This document shows, piece by piece, positions 1-12,867 of a DNA stretch of 64,000 nt. The notes below the pieces were generated by a model. The model did not search any database. It saw only the letters and a list, made by a program, of their open reading frames with translations, and was not told the origin of the DNA. Source of the DNA: Erpobdella octoculata (taxonomy: Eukaryota > Annelida > Clitellata > Hirudinida > Erpobdellidae); NCBI GenBank assembly GCA_963978895.1, contig OZ022247.1:17158312-17222311 (forward strand), given 5' to 3'. Numbering within the stretch: the stretch's first letter is position 1; each line of letters opens with the position of its first letter. Position numbers and translations under genes: made by a program.

Positions 1-370
1 AAATTTGTTTTTTTCAGTATGTTACGTGTGAACAATTTGTCGCAAACGTGTTGTCGTGAACATTTTGTCGTTGAACATTTTGTCTGTGAACGTTTTGTCT
101 GTGAACATTTTGTCTGTAAACATTTTGTGTGTGAACATTTTTCGTGAACGTTTTGGCGTGAACGATTTGTCGTGAACATTTTGTCGTTGATTATTTTGTC
201 GTAGAACATTTTGACTGTGAACGTTTTGTCGCTGTTCATTTTGTCGTGAACGTTGTGTCGTGAACGTTGTGTCGTGAACGTTGTGTCGTGAACGTTTTGT
301 CGGGAACATTTTGTCGTTGAACATTTTGTCTGTGAACGTTTTGTCGTGACTCCTTTGCCATTTGCTCAAT
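1..370. repeat. Degenerate minisatellite
   Basis: Direct repeats of roughly 14-18 bp built on AACATTTTGTCGTG, with variants ending TCTGTG or TCGTTG, fill this stretch to the left edge. The open frame across it is a by-product of the repeat. It resembles the amplified subterminal repeats of hAT elements elsewhere in the window, but no terminal inverted repeat is visible, so this is only a possibility. Confidence 0.8.
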
Positions 371-603
371 GCTCGTCTAGTAATTTGCAGCCTTATTTAA
401 TTTCTATATTCTTTTATTAACTTTCACTTGTCCGGATGTCCGTGGATGTCTGAGGTTGTTTTTAAATTCAGAAGATTCACTCACACTTAAAAACAATATA
501 ATTTAATTGAAAGAAAATAAATTTAAAAAGCAAAAAATATTAATAAGTAAATTAAAGAAGCATGTTGATAATGACGACAACAATTTTTATCGTCATGGTA
601 ACT
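371..603. other. Unassigned AT-rich DNA
   Basis: No coding signal, tandem repeat or element end was recognised here. Confidence 0.5.
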
Positions 604-1763
604 TTAACCCTCGGAAGCTCTTGGGGTTTATATGGACCCCAGTGCTCTTTTTAATCCGTATTTTCAAAATGAGACTGTAACGATAGACCCATGAAATTGT
701 ATGACTTTATGCACGTCTATAAGAAGAATTCATCCTAAAAAAATTTTAAATTTATCTTTACCCAACATTGATATATTCGTAAATTATACATCGAAGATCC
801 TGGGGTCCATTTGGACCCCAATGTTAATATAATGGTTGTATAGTGATTTGCGGCCATATGTGTATCAAATTTATGCGTGATGGTTATTTGAATAATAGAA
901 ATTACGATGAAGTGGACCGTTGAGAAAGTTCTTCAATTGATCCTTGATTAGTCTCTTCAAAAAAATCCGTGTCTTTATGACATAATAAAAAGTTCAGTAT
1001 ATCATAATTGGGTAAAAGCGGATTGCACAAAGCTTCGGAAGTACAGTTAGTGGTCTACAAAATACTTTATGCTAAATATAAGTGGTAATTTAGACACTAA
1101 TTGCCGCTGTTTTGTCATTATCATATGTTTGAAGTTATATTAGAGTTTTCGTTTACGTAACTCCGGCAAAGTGTGTCATGGGCCACTCATGGGCATGAAG
1201 TAATTTCATTTCATTTCACAGTGTGTAAAATGGCCGAACGTAAACAGAGACGCTATACCATGGAAGAAATTATAAAACTAATATTTGAAAACGATGGAGA
1301 TGATGTATGCTTATGGAGAAGAAAGATGACGATCTTTCATCAACTGATGATAACGACTCTGATGCTGAGAACTATACAGTGTATATACACCAAAATGTTG
1401 ACAATTCGTAAGGTGACAATGGCGGAGAAAGTGTTTCTATTGTAAGTGACACATTATTGAGTGATAGTGATTATATCTCTATATGTTGAATGATGACATG
1501 CACGAAGACGATGAACCTTTCCGCATTGAAGATGGAAGACAGACGATGAAGATTTGATGGTTTTTGTATCAGGCCAGAAAGGGATCCGATGTTCGTCGAC
1601 TTGCAAGCTCCAGGACCCTCGGCATATGCGACTCGCAGAGCAAATAGTACAAACAAACTATTGAAATAAGCATTTTTGTCTAAGCCTATTCTTGAAGTGA
1701 TATTCACAATTTCAAACAAGGAATGCATGAAAAATTTTGAAAGATCATGGGAACAGGTTAGGT
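604..1763 (+). mobile_element. piggyBac-like transposon remnant, 5' part
   Basis: The left end is TTAA followed by CCCTCGGAAGC, the target-site and terminal arrangement expected of piggyBac. An ATG near 1229 opens with MAERKQRRYTMEEIIKLIFE and, after a frameshift near 1306, continues into an acidic stretch (LSSTDDNDSDAEN) of the kind found at piggyBac transposase N-termini. A second block at about 1571-1756 reads GPSAYATRRANSTNKLLK, a stop, then ILEVIFTISNKE, which resembles the start of the DDE_Tnp_1_7 domain. The catalytic core and right end are missing, and the copy is dead. The family call rests on weak motif resemblance. Confidence 0.55.
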
Positions 1764-1814
1764 TTTTTCAGGATTGGAGTTATGAAAGAAAATTTAAATG
1801 ATCTTGGGAAATCC

Positions 1815-2165
1815 CCCTCAGCAAGGGATATTTGAAGAAGTCGACGAGGAATGGTCCCAGGATGGGTGCGGCTTTTTTCAGTAACCATGTTGGTATTGGG
1901 TCCAATGAGCATTGTTTATTTGGAAGAGAAAGGATGAGGCCGAGAACCTCTTCTAGACTAGTAGGTGGAAAATCGTTAAGCGTGGAGGTGCAATGGTGAG
2001 CGGGAATTGACGGCGCAGACTCGAAGCCGTAGATGCTCGCACGTTCTACGTTTTCGTTTTCGTTTTGAAGTGTTGGAGGAACTCGTCAGCATTGGTAGTT
2101 GTAATTCGACCTCTGGCTAAAATAGACTTTAACGCGGTCCACAGATGATGAAAAAATTGTAGCAA
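1815..2165 (-). pseudogene. LINE reverse transcriptase N-terminal fragment
   Basis: On the minus strand two frames, joined by a frameshift near 2053, read TTTNADEFLQHFKT and then LNDFPPTSLEEVLGLI followed by CSLDPIPTWLLKKAAPIL. The last motif is the linker just ahead of the reverse transcriptase fingers in CR1/Jockey-type LINEs. Neither the endonuclease nor the catalytic RT motifs are present. It abuts the piggyBac remnant on its left. Confidence 0.7.
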
Positions 2166-2605
2166 CAATTTATCTGGTTATTTTTATAACGTATCCTTTT
2201 TTTTGATAAATATTATTCACTTGTCATTTATGAATCATATTATAAATTGCAACATGATTCCAAGCCCACCAGTTCCAATAAATTTCTATACACATTTATT
2301 TTAAACACATTTTATTTTTTATATGTTAAAATGCTTATTTTATAATATTTTCAGTCCGCTACAGCGATGGATCATGGTAAAATCGTCAAACGTGTGCAGC
2401 TGGATCAATTAATTATCAACAACATCACTGCTAAAACATTTATATTATTGTTCTTTTGTTAGACAAGTATTTTAGTTTCAACCATTCTTTAATTATGATT
2501 TTGAATGAATGGTTTGTAGACTGCAACCTTTCTACTGCTACGCTTGCTATTCATTGATAACAATATTAACGCCGACAAAAAAGATCATGGTTTAACAGTA
2601 AGTAT
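2166..2605. other. Unassigned AT-rich DNA
   Basis: No gene or element was recognised. The last 8 bases (GTAAGTAT) are a candidate target duplication of the next element. Confidence 0.4.
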
Positions 2606-3583
2606 CAATGGCGGATCTAGAGGGGGCCCGGGGGGCCTGGCTCCCTTAGAGTTTTCAAAAAAAATAAAACAAATTGCAATTTTCAGCTTAAAGTTTTTGT
2701 TTCTGTATCCTGAGGCTTTATTTTTACTAAATTCACCTCTCGACCATCAATAGTTCTGATAATTGGCAGATATTTAAGAATTTCGGGCTTTTTTCAAACC
2801 AATTCAACACAAAATGTTATTCAAATAATATCTCAAAAACATTTAGACTTTAACCGGCAGGTTCAGCAAAAAAGTTGAAAATGAAACCTTCGTTTTTCTA
2901 AATAAATTTAGACGGCTCAACAACAAGTTCTTAAAACAGTAATCATCTGCAGAAAGGGTATTCTTTTTCTGACTTTTCAGTAAGCCCCTAACGTAGCTTT
3001 GGGCCCCCAGGAGATAGAAATGATGTCCCAAAATTGGCCTAAGAAGTGTAAAGTTGAAGATTCAGAGGTTTGAACTTTTCTCTAAAGAAATGAACCACCG
3101 GTTTTAGTTTATTTAATGAAAGCGATATTTGATTTTTTAAAGTAAAAAAATATAATAAAAACTTAGTTTTATCCATATTGATTCAAAAGTTTCTTATATT
3201 TTCAATTTACACATATTTCACATATCAAATATTTAGAAGAATGTGGTCAAGGTTTTTCTATTTTTTAGACTTATTGTCCTCAAAAAATTGCAAACAATCA
3301 GTACCGCTTAATTACCAAAAGTTTTCATGGTTCACTTAATTTTAGTTTTTAAGTGTCTGATGACCTAACTCCATAATGAAAAAAAGAGGTGTTTTGTGTT
3401 GATATTGCTCCAGAGAGAAAAAAATACAGAAAAAAATTGAAAGAGAATCCATTTGTTTGGTTTTACTAAATAAAAAATCTAAGATATCTTACAACGGGCT
3501 TCATAACAACAGCAATCAAAATTTAAAAAAAAACTGAAAAAAACTTCGGCTCCCCTTTTAGGAAATTCCTGGATCCGCCACTG
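2606..3583. mobile_element. Non-autonomous hAT-like element
   Basis: The left end reads CAATGGCGGATCTAG and the right end is its inverse, CTGGATCCGCCACTG, giving imperfect terminal inverted repeats of about 15 bp. G-rich and C-rich tracts follow each end. Flanking 8-mers GTAAGTAT (2598-2605) and GTCATTAT (3584-3591) agree at 6 of 8 positions, as for an old hAT target duplication. The inside is AT-rich with no transposase frame. The superfamily call is an inference from the end sequence and duplication length. Confidence 0.65.
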
Positions 3584-3591
3584 GTCATTAT

Positions 3592-4115
3592 GACATTCCG
3601 CATCGTCATTTTTATGGATATCATAGTCCCGCTACTGCCGTTGCAGTTTAAAAACATTTATTATCTTATTTAATATTGTTTTTTAAGAAAAAGACTTTTA
3701 TTTTTTTTTATTTAAGAGAAATTAAAAAAAATATTCTATCAAAACACGTGATATTTTAATTTCAACATTTTCAATATTTGTACAATAACAAATACGAAAC
3801 TACTAAAAAACAGAGAGTTAAAATAATTAAAGCGCAAAACCTTCCATCAGTTCCTAAAACTATGCCTTTAAAGTACGCTAGCCGCTACAAACGTTAAACT
3901 ACAAACTGTCAACAACCAAAGAATTGATACGGAAATACACTGTACAAGATTTTCAACTTATCTTCTATGAGTGGTAATGTTAATATTGTCACTAAGATGA
4001 TAAAAATTATCAAATTTACGATTGGTCTGTTCATTTCCGTTTTGAACGATTTCGCAGTCTTCATCTTTTATCTCTGTGACCAATTCAGTCTCTTTTGAGC
4101 TGTCCTTTATGTCCG
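3592..4115. other. Unassigned AT-rich DNA
   Basis: No gene or repeat was recognised. Confidence 0.4.
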
Positions 4116-4316
4116 TGCTACTCAAAGTGGGGTCCGCAGACCAGTGTCGGTCAGTGGGTCATTAGCCGTCGGTCCGCAGAAGTTATCAAGAAAGTAAAGA
4201 AAAATCGATTTGCAACCATTAATAATAACATTACAATTTTTCTCCAATAAGCACATGAAATAAAAAAGCTAAATTACAATCAAATAAATTAGATTAATTG
4301 TAATAATTATTAATCG

Positions 4317-4324
4317 ATAACCAA
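4317..4324. repeat. 8-bp target-site duplication, left copy
   Basis: ATAACCAA lies directly before the hAT terminus at 4325 and is repeated exactly at 6398-6405 after the right terminus. Confidence 0.9.
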
Positions 4325-5148
4325 TAGGGATGTCACGGGTACGACCTTTTTGACTTTTTCGGGTTCGGGTTCTTGAATTTTAAACTTTCGGGTTCGGGTT
4401 TGAGACTTTCCAAAAACCGGGTTCGGGTTTTCAATTTTTCAAAGATCGGATTCGGGTTCGGGTTTTCGACTTTTAAATTTCGGGTTCGGGTTCGGGTTTT
4501 CGACTTTCAAAATTTCGGGTTCGGGTTTCAAAATTAAAAACTTTCAGGTTCGGGTCGGGTTCGGGTCGAGTTTTGTAAGTAAGATTTACATATTTTTATA
4601 AATACGTCTGGGAATGAATTTTGGGTTTTATATTATTTAGAATTGGTTTAATAGATTGAGCGAAATAATTGGGAAGTTCTGTGATTACAATAATAAACAA
4701 CATTTGAACTACAGTACATATTTATGTTGTTTATTCTTGCTTGGAGTTTAAATTTGGAAAAGGCTAATTTGATAACAGAGAGTTCTTGTTATATAAAAGT
4801 AATCTTAGGTTATATTTGGGTTTCTAGATAAGTTATTATGTGAGAAATTACAAAATTTAAATTCTATGATCAGTACTTTCTGTAAACGTAGGGGAATATG
4901 CTTTCTAGCGATTCGTAACGTTAAAGTCGAAGTTATTTATAACACAATATTTCTCGAATTTATTTTAACTTTATTATTCTTCGTTGAATATAATCTTTTA
5001 CTTGACTCAAAACTGAATTATCTCACTTTGTAGAATTTCGCACGGTTCTAACAAATCTTTTGATAATTAAAATGTCTCTTACCAAAAACATTCCATTCTT
5101 TTAATTTCTATAAGTTGAAGACCCCTAATAGGAAAAAGACAAATAACA

Positions 5149-5470
<322 letters not shown>

Positions 5471-6008
5471 ATCAATGATAAAAAAATTATACGCACACGC
5501 AATGTCACAAGAGCACAAATATACATATATATACACATATACATACATACATAAACGACTATTGCTTAAACATATCCAATCATTATAAAATGCACACATA
5601 ATAAAATAAACAAATATCACGAAAATACGTAAGATGAACCATCTTCATCTTACACTTTCGCAAATTGGCTCCGCCGGCTAATCTAGCGACTTAGCGACTT
5701 AGTGGTCTAGCTAATACAGGTGCCAATAAAGTGGCCTATGGGCGAAATATTTAAAGGAAAAGTGATTTTACAAGATTTGTATAGTTCGCGTTTTAATTAT
5801 TCCGTATAATAAATGGATATATCAAAAGACATTCAAATTATAGATTGTTGAGACCAAGCTATGTTATGCAAAAATGATCTTACAAAAATTTTTAAAGTTT
5901 GCGTTTTAATGGCTTTATATAATAAATTGATACATCAAAAGACTTGCAAATTGATCGTATAAACACAACTTTTATAAAGAGTTAATTAAGAAGAGTTCAT
6001 TTTTCTCG

Positions 6009-6107
6009 CGTGGAGCTTCAATCATTTATGAACCGCGACGGAACCGATTATCAGGCAAGACTGCTGAAAAATTGTTGTTCATGAAATCGGTTCCTAATGT
6101 CATTTAA
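6009..6107 (+). pseudogene. hAT transposase C-terminal remnant
   Basis: The frame reads EPRRNRLSGKTAEKLLFMKS and stops shortly after. The RNRLS...KLLFLK pattern is the typical end of the hAT dimerisation domain, which supports assigning the surrounding 4325-6397 element to hAT. The rest of the transposase is deleted and replaced by microsatellite. Confidence 0.75.
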
Positions 6108-6934
6108 TACTAATAAAGTTATCAACTTTTACAAATTTTGTGTCCGCCTTGCAATTTACTCAAACATTCAAGTTGATGTTCGGGTTTTAATTTTTGAAAA
6201 TTTCGGTTTCGGGTTTGGGTTTTGATTTTGTAAATGTTCGGGTTTTACATTTTTAATAGTTTGGGTTCGGGTTTCAATTTTTCAAAATTTCGGGTTTGGG
6301 TTTTTCTTTTTCACATTTTCGGTTTCGGGTTCGGGTATCAAAAAAAGACCGGGTAGTACCGAACTTCGGGGTCGGGTCGGTACCCGTGACATCCCTAATA
6401 ACCAAACAGACGCGACCATTAAAAATAGAACTTTAAGATTTCTTATATTCGTTTCGGGAAACCTGCCGTCTGCTAATGATTAGAATTTACATTGAGAAAA
6501 ATTAAGTTAAATTTAGTTATTATTAGTAAATATTTAGTTAGTGTTTTTGCTAATAACTAATTAAAATTTAATTTTGACCACTTCGCGGTGTTTTACATAC
6601 AAAGAGTGAGTATTAATAAATTTAAATTATTTTAAATTCTTAATAAATATTAGTCTACAATTATTTCAATACGTAGTCATAAGCGCATATCATGTGGGAC
6701 AAAGGAGATGCCCCAAATTTTGATGACTAGTTCCTCGAACTTAAACAATAGATTTGCACTCTTGTATGTTGTAATTGTAAAACATAAGTTATAAATTTTG
6801 TTTTTTTTTCTTTCCAAACTTTCAAAATAATAATAGAGACAATTGCATTAATATTTGATATTGGAAAAATTTATTATACCCAATTTATAGAATTAAAAGA
6901 AAGGACCAATGGATATGTTTATCAAGAAAAAAAT

Positions 6935-7528
6935 ATGAATGCCGAGCATCAAACAAATTTTGACTCTTCTTCACAATCAGAAGATAGAGACAAAAATAGA
7001 ACAAAAGCGTCATCAGCGAAACGAGTTCGTACTAACTTCACTCGAAAGTATAACTCCTTGTATATTCGATTCGGTTTTACATGTGTTGATGATGCTTGGA
7101 TCCCAAAACCTCATTGTGTTCTTTGCGGCGATGTTTTATCAAACGATGCAATGAAGCCCTTAAAACTCCAGAGGCATCCAACTACTAGACATAAAGACTT
7201 GATTTCAAAGCCCAAAAAGTTCTTCGAAAGGAAGCGTGCTAATTTAAAAAGCAGTCAGAAACTAATCTTTGATTCAACACACATAAATTCTGATGCATTT
7301 CGAGCTTCTTATAAAGTAGCACTGCAAATCTCCAAGGCTAAAAAACCATATACAATCAGTGAGGCGCTCTTAGGATGTGTTATGAAATGTTAGGTGAAAC
7401 TGCAGCAAAGAAAGTGGCCCGGGTTCCACTCTCGAATGATGCAATAGCTCGACGCATCGACGATATGGCTTGTGATATTGAGGAGCAGCTAATAGAACAG
7501 CGGCGATCATCTCCCACTTTGGGATAAA
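6935..7528 (+). pseudogene. ZBED5/SCAND3-like hAT transposase, N-terminal part
   Basis: The first 152 codons begin at an ATG and carry basic residues, then a BED-type zinc finger: CVLCGDVLSNDAMKP with LQRHPTTRHKD, that is C-x2-C followed by two histidines. The family normally continues with an RNase H-like catalytic domain and a C-terminal dimerisation domain. Here a frameshift with small loss near 7370 ends the first frame, and the next block (ETAAKKVARVPLSNDAIARR, up to about 7525) continues in another frame and then stops. The catalytic core is absent, so the copy cannot make active transposase. Such proteins bind subterminal DNA repeats in the nucleus. Confidence 0.85.
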
Positions 7529-7667
7529 ACTACATTTAATAAATAACTAATACTAAAGCAAACAATTTCAAATTTTAATCTTTTATTCAACAACCTCAAG
7601 AAAAGTTTTTAAAGTGTCATTTAAATGCGGTTGGTTAATTGAATCAGAAGTCAATAATATTTACAAG

Positions 7668-8090
7668 ACAAACGTCATCTTTCTAGATTTCTTTTTGCCA
7701 AATGTTGTTATGATATTTTCAATATCAGCATCGCGATGGATATGCATCAGTGCCAAGCCTGTTAGTTATTCTTCGTTCATTCGAGAACGCATCCACGTTT
7801 TCAGCAGCCTTAAAGTGGAAGATGAAATTTTATTGTTGCTACTGATACAGGTAAAAACACAAAATTAATAAAAAATTGTACACACTTGGGTAAAGATTAG
7901 AATTGCAAAAGAGAGGGCTTCAATTGCAGTATAAGGTAGCATTTGTAACTTCATCGTAACCCTGTACTATTTCCAGAGCATGATTTCAGCGTGTACAAGT
8001 TCAATAGCAGTTTTGTTCTCATATGAATTCAAATTTGTTATTACACTTGCATACTTTAAAACATGGTGGAGATGATGAACATCTATCTGT
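7668..8090 (-). pseudogene. hAT transposase C-terminal remnant (ZMYM1-like)
   Basis: On the minus strand, 8090 to about 7870 reads VHHLHHVLKYASVITNLNSY and IELVHAEIMLWK, and 7860 to 7668 reads LLKTWMRSRMNEE, a stop, then LTGLALMHIHRDADIENI. The latter is the conserved end of the hAT family related to ZMYM1 and ZNF862 genes. The two parts have stops or are split by an intron-like gap. It points opposite to the ZBED-like fragment to its left, so it belongs to a different element. Confidence 0.75.
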
Positions 8091-8096
8091 ATATAT

Positions 8097-8247
8097 AAAA
8101 AAATAAATAAAAAACTTTTAAAAAACTAGTCTTATGAAAAGACTAGGGTGCTCGCTAAGTTATACAGATCTGTTCATTAAATTCAAACCTAGCACCCTAG
8201 TCTTATCATAAGACTAGTTTTTAAAAAGTTTTTTTATTTATTTTTAT
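8097..8247. mobile_element. Palindromic MITE / foldback element
   Basis: Two arms of about 55 bp (8097-8152 and 8191-8247) are nearly perfect inverted copies, ending in AT-rich runs and containing CTAGTCTTAT / ATAAGACTAG. The loop is about 38 bp. Each arm can form its own smaller hairpin. There is no coding capacity. It lies at the edge of the hAT C-terminal remnant. Confidence 0.8.
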
Positions 8248-8329
8248 GTTCTACTTTTTAGTCTTTACACTTTTTTAATTATCCTCACAATTATCCGACA
8301 CTCACTATAAATCGAAAATATTTAATTAA

Positions 8330-8550
<221 letters not shown>

Positions 8551-8694
8551 TACTTATGTTGTATTTTCTCTATGTAAACTTGAAATGAATATAACTTTGA
8601 TGGTCGAACGTATGTCATCGCATCTTGTGTGTACTCATGCATGTATCGTTGACTTCCAGTTACTGAGGAAGGAAGTATGACAATTTTTCCTGAA

Positions 8695-8870
8695 GTGTAA
8701 AACAAAAAAGTGATGAAGTTTAAATAAATATCAGTTAAATTTGTTTAAAAAAAATGTAAAACAAAAAAGTGATGAAGTTTAAAAAAATATCAGTTAAATT
8801 TGTTTAAAAAAAATGTAAAACAAAAAAGTGATGAAGTTTAAATAAATATCAATTAAATTTGTTTAAAAAA
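8695..8870. repeat. Three tandem copies of a 59-bp unit
   Basis: The unit starts TGTAAAACAAAAAAGTGATG and is repeated three times with few changes inside the last Helitron intron. Confidence 0.95.
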
Positions 8871-10032
8871 AATAATATTACCTAAGTCGTTTGGATTGGC
8901 ATCAGTGGTTATGGCATCTCTCAAATGAACGTACTCCTCAAAACGCAATTTTTTTTGATTGAGTGTTATGTACAGGAGTCGTTCACTTTCTATCTTGGCG
9001 TACATGTCTACGACAAACTGGTGATAAAGTTGTCCACATTTTACAATATGGTTTTCCACTCCTCTTTTTAACATAAGACGGTAAGCATAAAAATCCATTG
9101 CTGAAACTTTTTTGTTGATAGAAGCAGCCCCAGTTTTAGGATCCATTTGTGAGATTCCAAAGTAATATCCGTCTTCACCTTGCCAAAACATTAAAGGGTA
9201 CTGCATAGCATCATATGATCGGTGGGTTTCAGCAACTCGTTGAAGGCCATTGTTTCGCTTTTGCAGAACAATGTCACGCTTTTCAAACTCATTTCCAGAA
9301 ATCACAATAGCGACTTCATCGAAAGTTGGAGCATTGAAACGGCGCTGATGTTCACCATGAGGAGTTTTATCAGCTCGAATAACGACCTTGCAATCATCTA
9401 TTGGCATGCGTTCCAGGGCTGTTTTAAAGAGTGTGATGTAAATATTGTGCTGATGCAAGAAATCTTGAAGTTGTTGAACAATATTTAATTTTGTGGTTGG
9501 TATGACGGCACATCTTTGATTTGCTTCAGAGTGAAAGTCTCCCATAAAATAAATCTGTAAAAACTGTGGTTGAGCGTCACCACTTGGTAACAAAGAGCCA
9601 ATATGGTGATAGATTTGTCCCTGAACCTTAAAAGTGGGCATGAAACCTCCTTCTTTGATTTCTCGAGTAGCGCCAAAAGATGTAAGAAGCAAGAATTGTA
9701 CTTTCTGATGTTATTGAGGAAATGCTTGGATAGAGGATTATCCCTAGACATTAGAGAATGAAGTGGTTCCATTGGTGACTGAAGAAGAGGCAACGATACC
9801 TTGCCATTGTTGCAGCACAGACCAGGAGGCTCTCCTTTCCACTTTAGAGCTGAGCAAAAACCACAGACCACATCCATTTTACCAATTTGGATAATGGGAT
9901 GCTCATGATAGTTCAAAACTGGATTGTACTGAAATCCCAATCGAATATACTCATTTAATTTTCTAGCTCTGGCGATAGCATAGCTATTTCTTCGGTGCTC
10001 CAATCTGGCTAATGCGTCATCTTTTGTTTCTT

Positions 10033-10175
10033 GAGTTTGGCAGCAGCATATCTTAAAGAAAAGAATAGTTTAATGGTTGTCTTACATATATAGTTTTAAA
10101 AATATTTCAACCATTGGTAGCAGCATATCTTAAAAAAAAGAATTTCGTGAATGGTTATCTTACATATATAGTTGT
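10033..10175. repeat. Tandem duplication of ~75 bp
   Basis: AGCAGCATATCTTAAA and the following ~60 bp occur twice (from about 10033 and about 10108). The duplication copies the splice acceptor region of Helitron exon 3. Confidence 0.85.
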
Positions 10176-10661
10176 AAAAATAAAATAATAAATCTCATAA
10201 CTGGTGATGGTGATAGTGAGTATTTGAAATTTAGTTGTGTAATAGAAATACCTGTTCCTTTTAATTTGAAGTCTTGAACTACGCTCTTCTTCTGTTTCAT
10301 GAGCAAGTGATGAGGCAGCTCTGTTTTAATGGAAACAAAAATAAATTAAAGCTGAAAATGATACCATCAGTGAAATATTAAAAAAAATGCCAGTAAAATA
10401 TACCTAAAATAATTATTAAAATAAAATAACTCACCTGAAATTTTCAGTGTCCAACCTAATCTGTCTTTCATCAAGAGATTCATTTAACCTTGAATCAGCC
10501 ATATCTTTAGCTTTTGAAGTCCTACTTCCAAAATCAATCTTTTTATTAGGAGGCATACTGAAACATTCAATGGTATAAAAAATTGAATAATAATAAGTTA
10601 GAAAAAGCGATATCTATATATATAAAGAATATCATAAAAATTGATTAATGAATAAACGACT

Positions 10662-10775
10662 AAAGGAGAAAGTATAGCGATAATGATATATGCAATCACG
10701 CGGAATGAAACGAAGGCTAATGGCGAAAGTATAGCAATATTGATATATGCAATCACGCGGAATGAAACGAAGGCG
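10662..10775. repeat. Two tandem copies of a 57-bp unit
   Basis: Both copies contain GATATATGCAATCACGCGGA and differ at a few positions. They lie upstream of Helitron exon 1. Confidence 0.9.
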
Positions 10776-11085
10776 TTAAACAACAAACAATTTTATGAAA
10801 AACAAATAAATAAATAACTTACCTTCTTAGAATCAGAGTAACAATAACCAAACGTGGAACGTGGAACGAAAAGACTCGAAAAACGGCGATATGAAAACAA
10901 CGATCGATATAAAACATTAGCATAGAAAATTAGTTGAACAGAAAATGAAATTTTTAAATAAGTTATAAAACATTTTTTCCTTTAGACTGAAAATTCTTCT
11001 AGGAGCCAAATATTCACCATAAAAATTTCCTGCTTAATAGTTCAATGGTTATTGCAGTTACTTAGAACAAAGTCCACCCATTTGC

Positions 11086-11857
<772 letters not shown>

Positions 11858-11872
11858 AATTTATTTAATCTA

Positions 11873-11916
11873 TTGCCTACTGGCCAGTTTCGACGAAATT
11901 GTCATCTTCAGGGCAA
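11873..11916 (-). ncRNA. Hammerhead ribozyme (PLE-associated), copy 1
   Basis: On the minus strand: stem I strand TTGCC, core CTGAAGA, stem II GAC/GTC around a 6-base loop, core GAAA, minimal palindromic stem III CTGGCCAG, cleavage triplet GTA, and the returning stem I strand GGCAA (5 bp). All conserved hammerhead core bases (CUGANGA, GAAA, NUH) are present. Very short stem III is typical of PLE and retrozyme hammerheads, which are thought to act as dimers. It would process the element's RNA. Confidence 0.88.
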
Positions 11917-12237
11917 ATAAACATCGAACGTAAACATAGATAAGATACGAGAATAATAGAGTCTAAATACAGAGTTTAAATTAAATATATAACTCAGGAA
12001 TTTATAAAAAAGAGAAATGGAGCTATTATAGAAATTTGAACATATTAAAATCAATAGAATATATAAATAAAAAGAGACCTAATATGTAATGTTAAAATCC
12101 AGTAAATTTAAGAATGAAAACCACGGAAGAGATAATAAGAATTATATTGTTAATAAAAACAAAATTATTATTCAAACGGTAGAAAGAGCTCAATAGGGGT
12201 TAAGACGAGATAACTTGTTAAGTTAAAGAACGAGATA

Positions 12238-12836
12238 ATAAAATAAAATAAATAAAATAAATAAAATAAATAAAATAAATAAAATAAATAAAATAAATAA
12301 AATAAATAAAATAAATAAAATAAATAAAATAAATAAAATAAATAAAATAAATAAAATAAATAAAATAAATAAAATAAATAAAATAAATAAAATAAATAAA
12401 ATAAATAAAATAAATAAAATAAATAAAATAAATAAAATAAATAAAATAAATAAAATAAATAAAATAAATAAAATAAATAAAATAAATAAAATAAATAAAA
12501 TAAATAAAATAAATAAAATAAATAAAATAAATAAAATAAATAAAATAAATAAAATAAATAAAATAAATAAAATAAATAAAATAAATAAAATAAATAAAAT
12601 AAATAAAATAAATAAAATAAATAAAATAAATAAAATAAATAAAATAAATAAAATAAATAAAATAAATAAAATAAATAAAATAAATAAAATAAATAAAATA
12701 AATAAAATAAATAAAATAAATAAAATAAATAAAATAAATAAAATAAATAAAATAAATAAAATAAATAAAATAAATAAAATAAATAAAATAATTAAAATAA
12801 AATAAAATAAATAAAATAAAAATAAAATAAAATAAA
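12238..12836. repeat. (TAAATAAAA)n microsatellite
   Basis: A 9-bp unit repeated more than 60 times, very homogeneous, with slightly degenerate AT-rich edges. Long FIYFIY frames on the minus strand are artefacts. Confidence 0.97.
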
Positions 12837-12867
12837 ACCAAAGATGCAAAGAAAATTGTAAATGATA

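Larger units (their letters stand above)
8600..10556 (-). pseudogene. Helitron replicase, N-terminal exons
   Basis: Exon 1 (10556-10435) starts MPPNKKIDFGSRTSKAKDM and ends at a GT donor. Exon 2 (about 10321-10252) encodes SSLAHETEEERSSRLQIKRN. Exon 3 (about 10050-8882) carries the zinc-binding N-terminus (VCGFCSALKWKGEPPGLCC) and the Helitron_like_N domain (FQIYHH, YPLMFWQGEDGY), with one frameshift near 9700. Exon 4 (8689 to about 8600) starts in phase with [13 protein letters not shown] and [15 protein letters not shown]. The frame is then lost into the element's 3' end, so the HUH nuclease and helicase needed for rolling-circle transposition are absent. Splice sites of exons 1, 2 and 3/4 remain intact. 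Confidence 0.85.

Noticed and set aside
12218..12849. 200-codon FIYFIY / FILFIL ORFs
   Set aside because: Product of a 9-bp AT repeat without stop codons in these frames.
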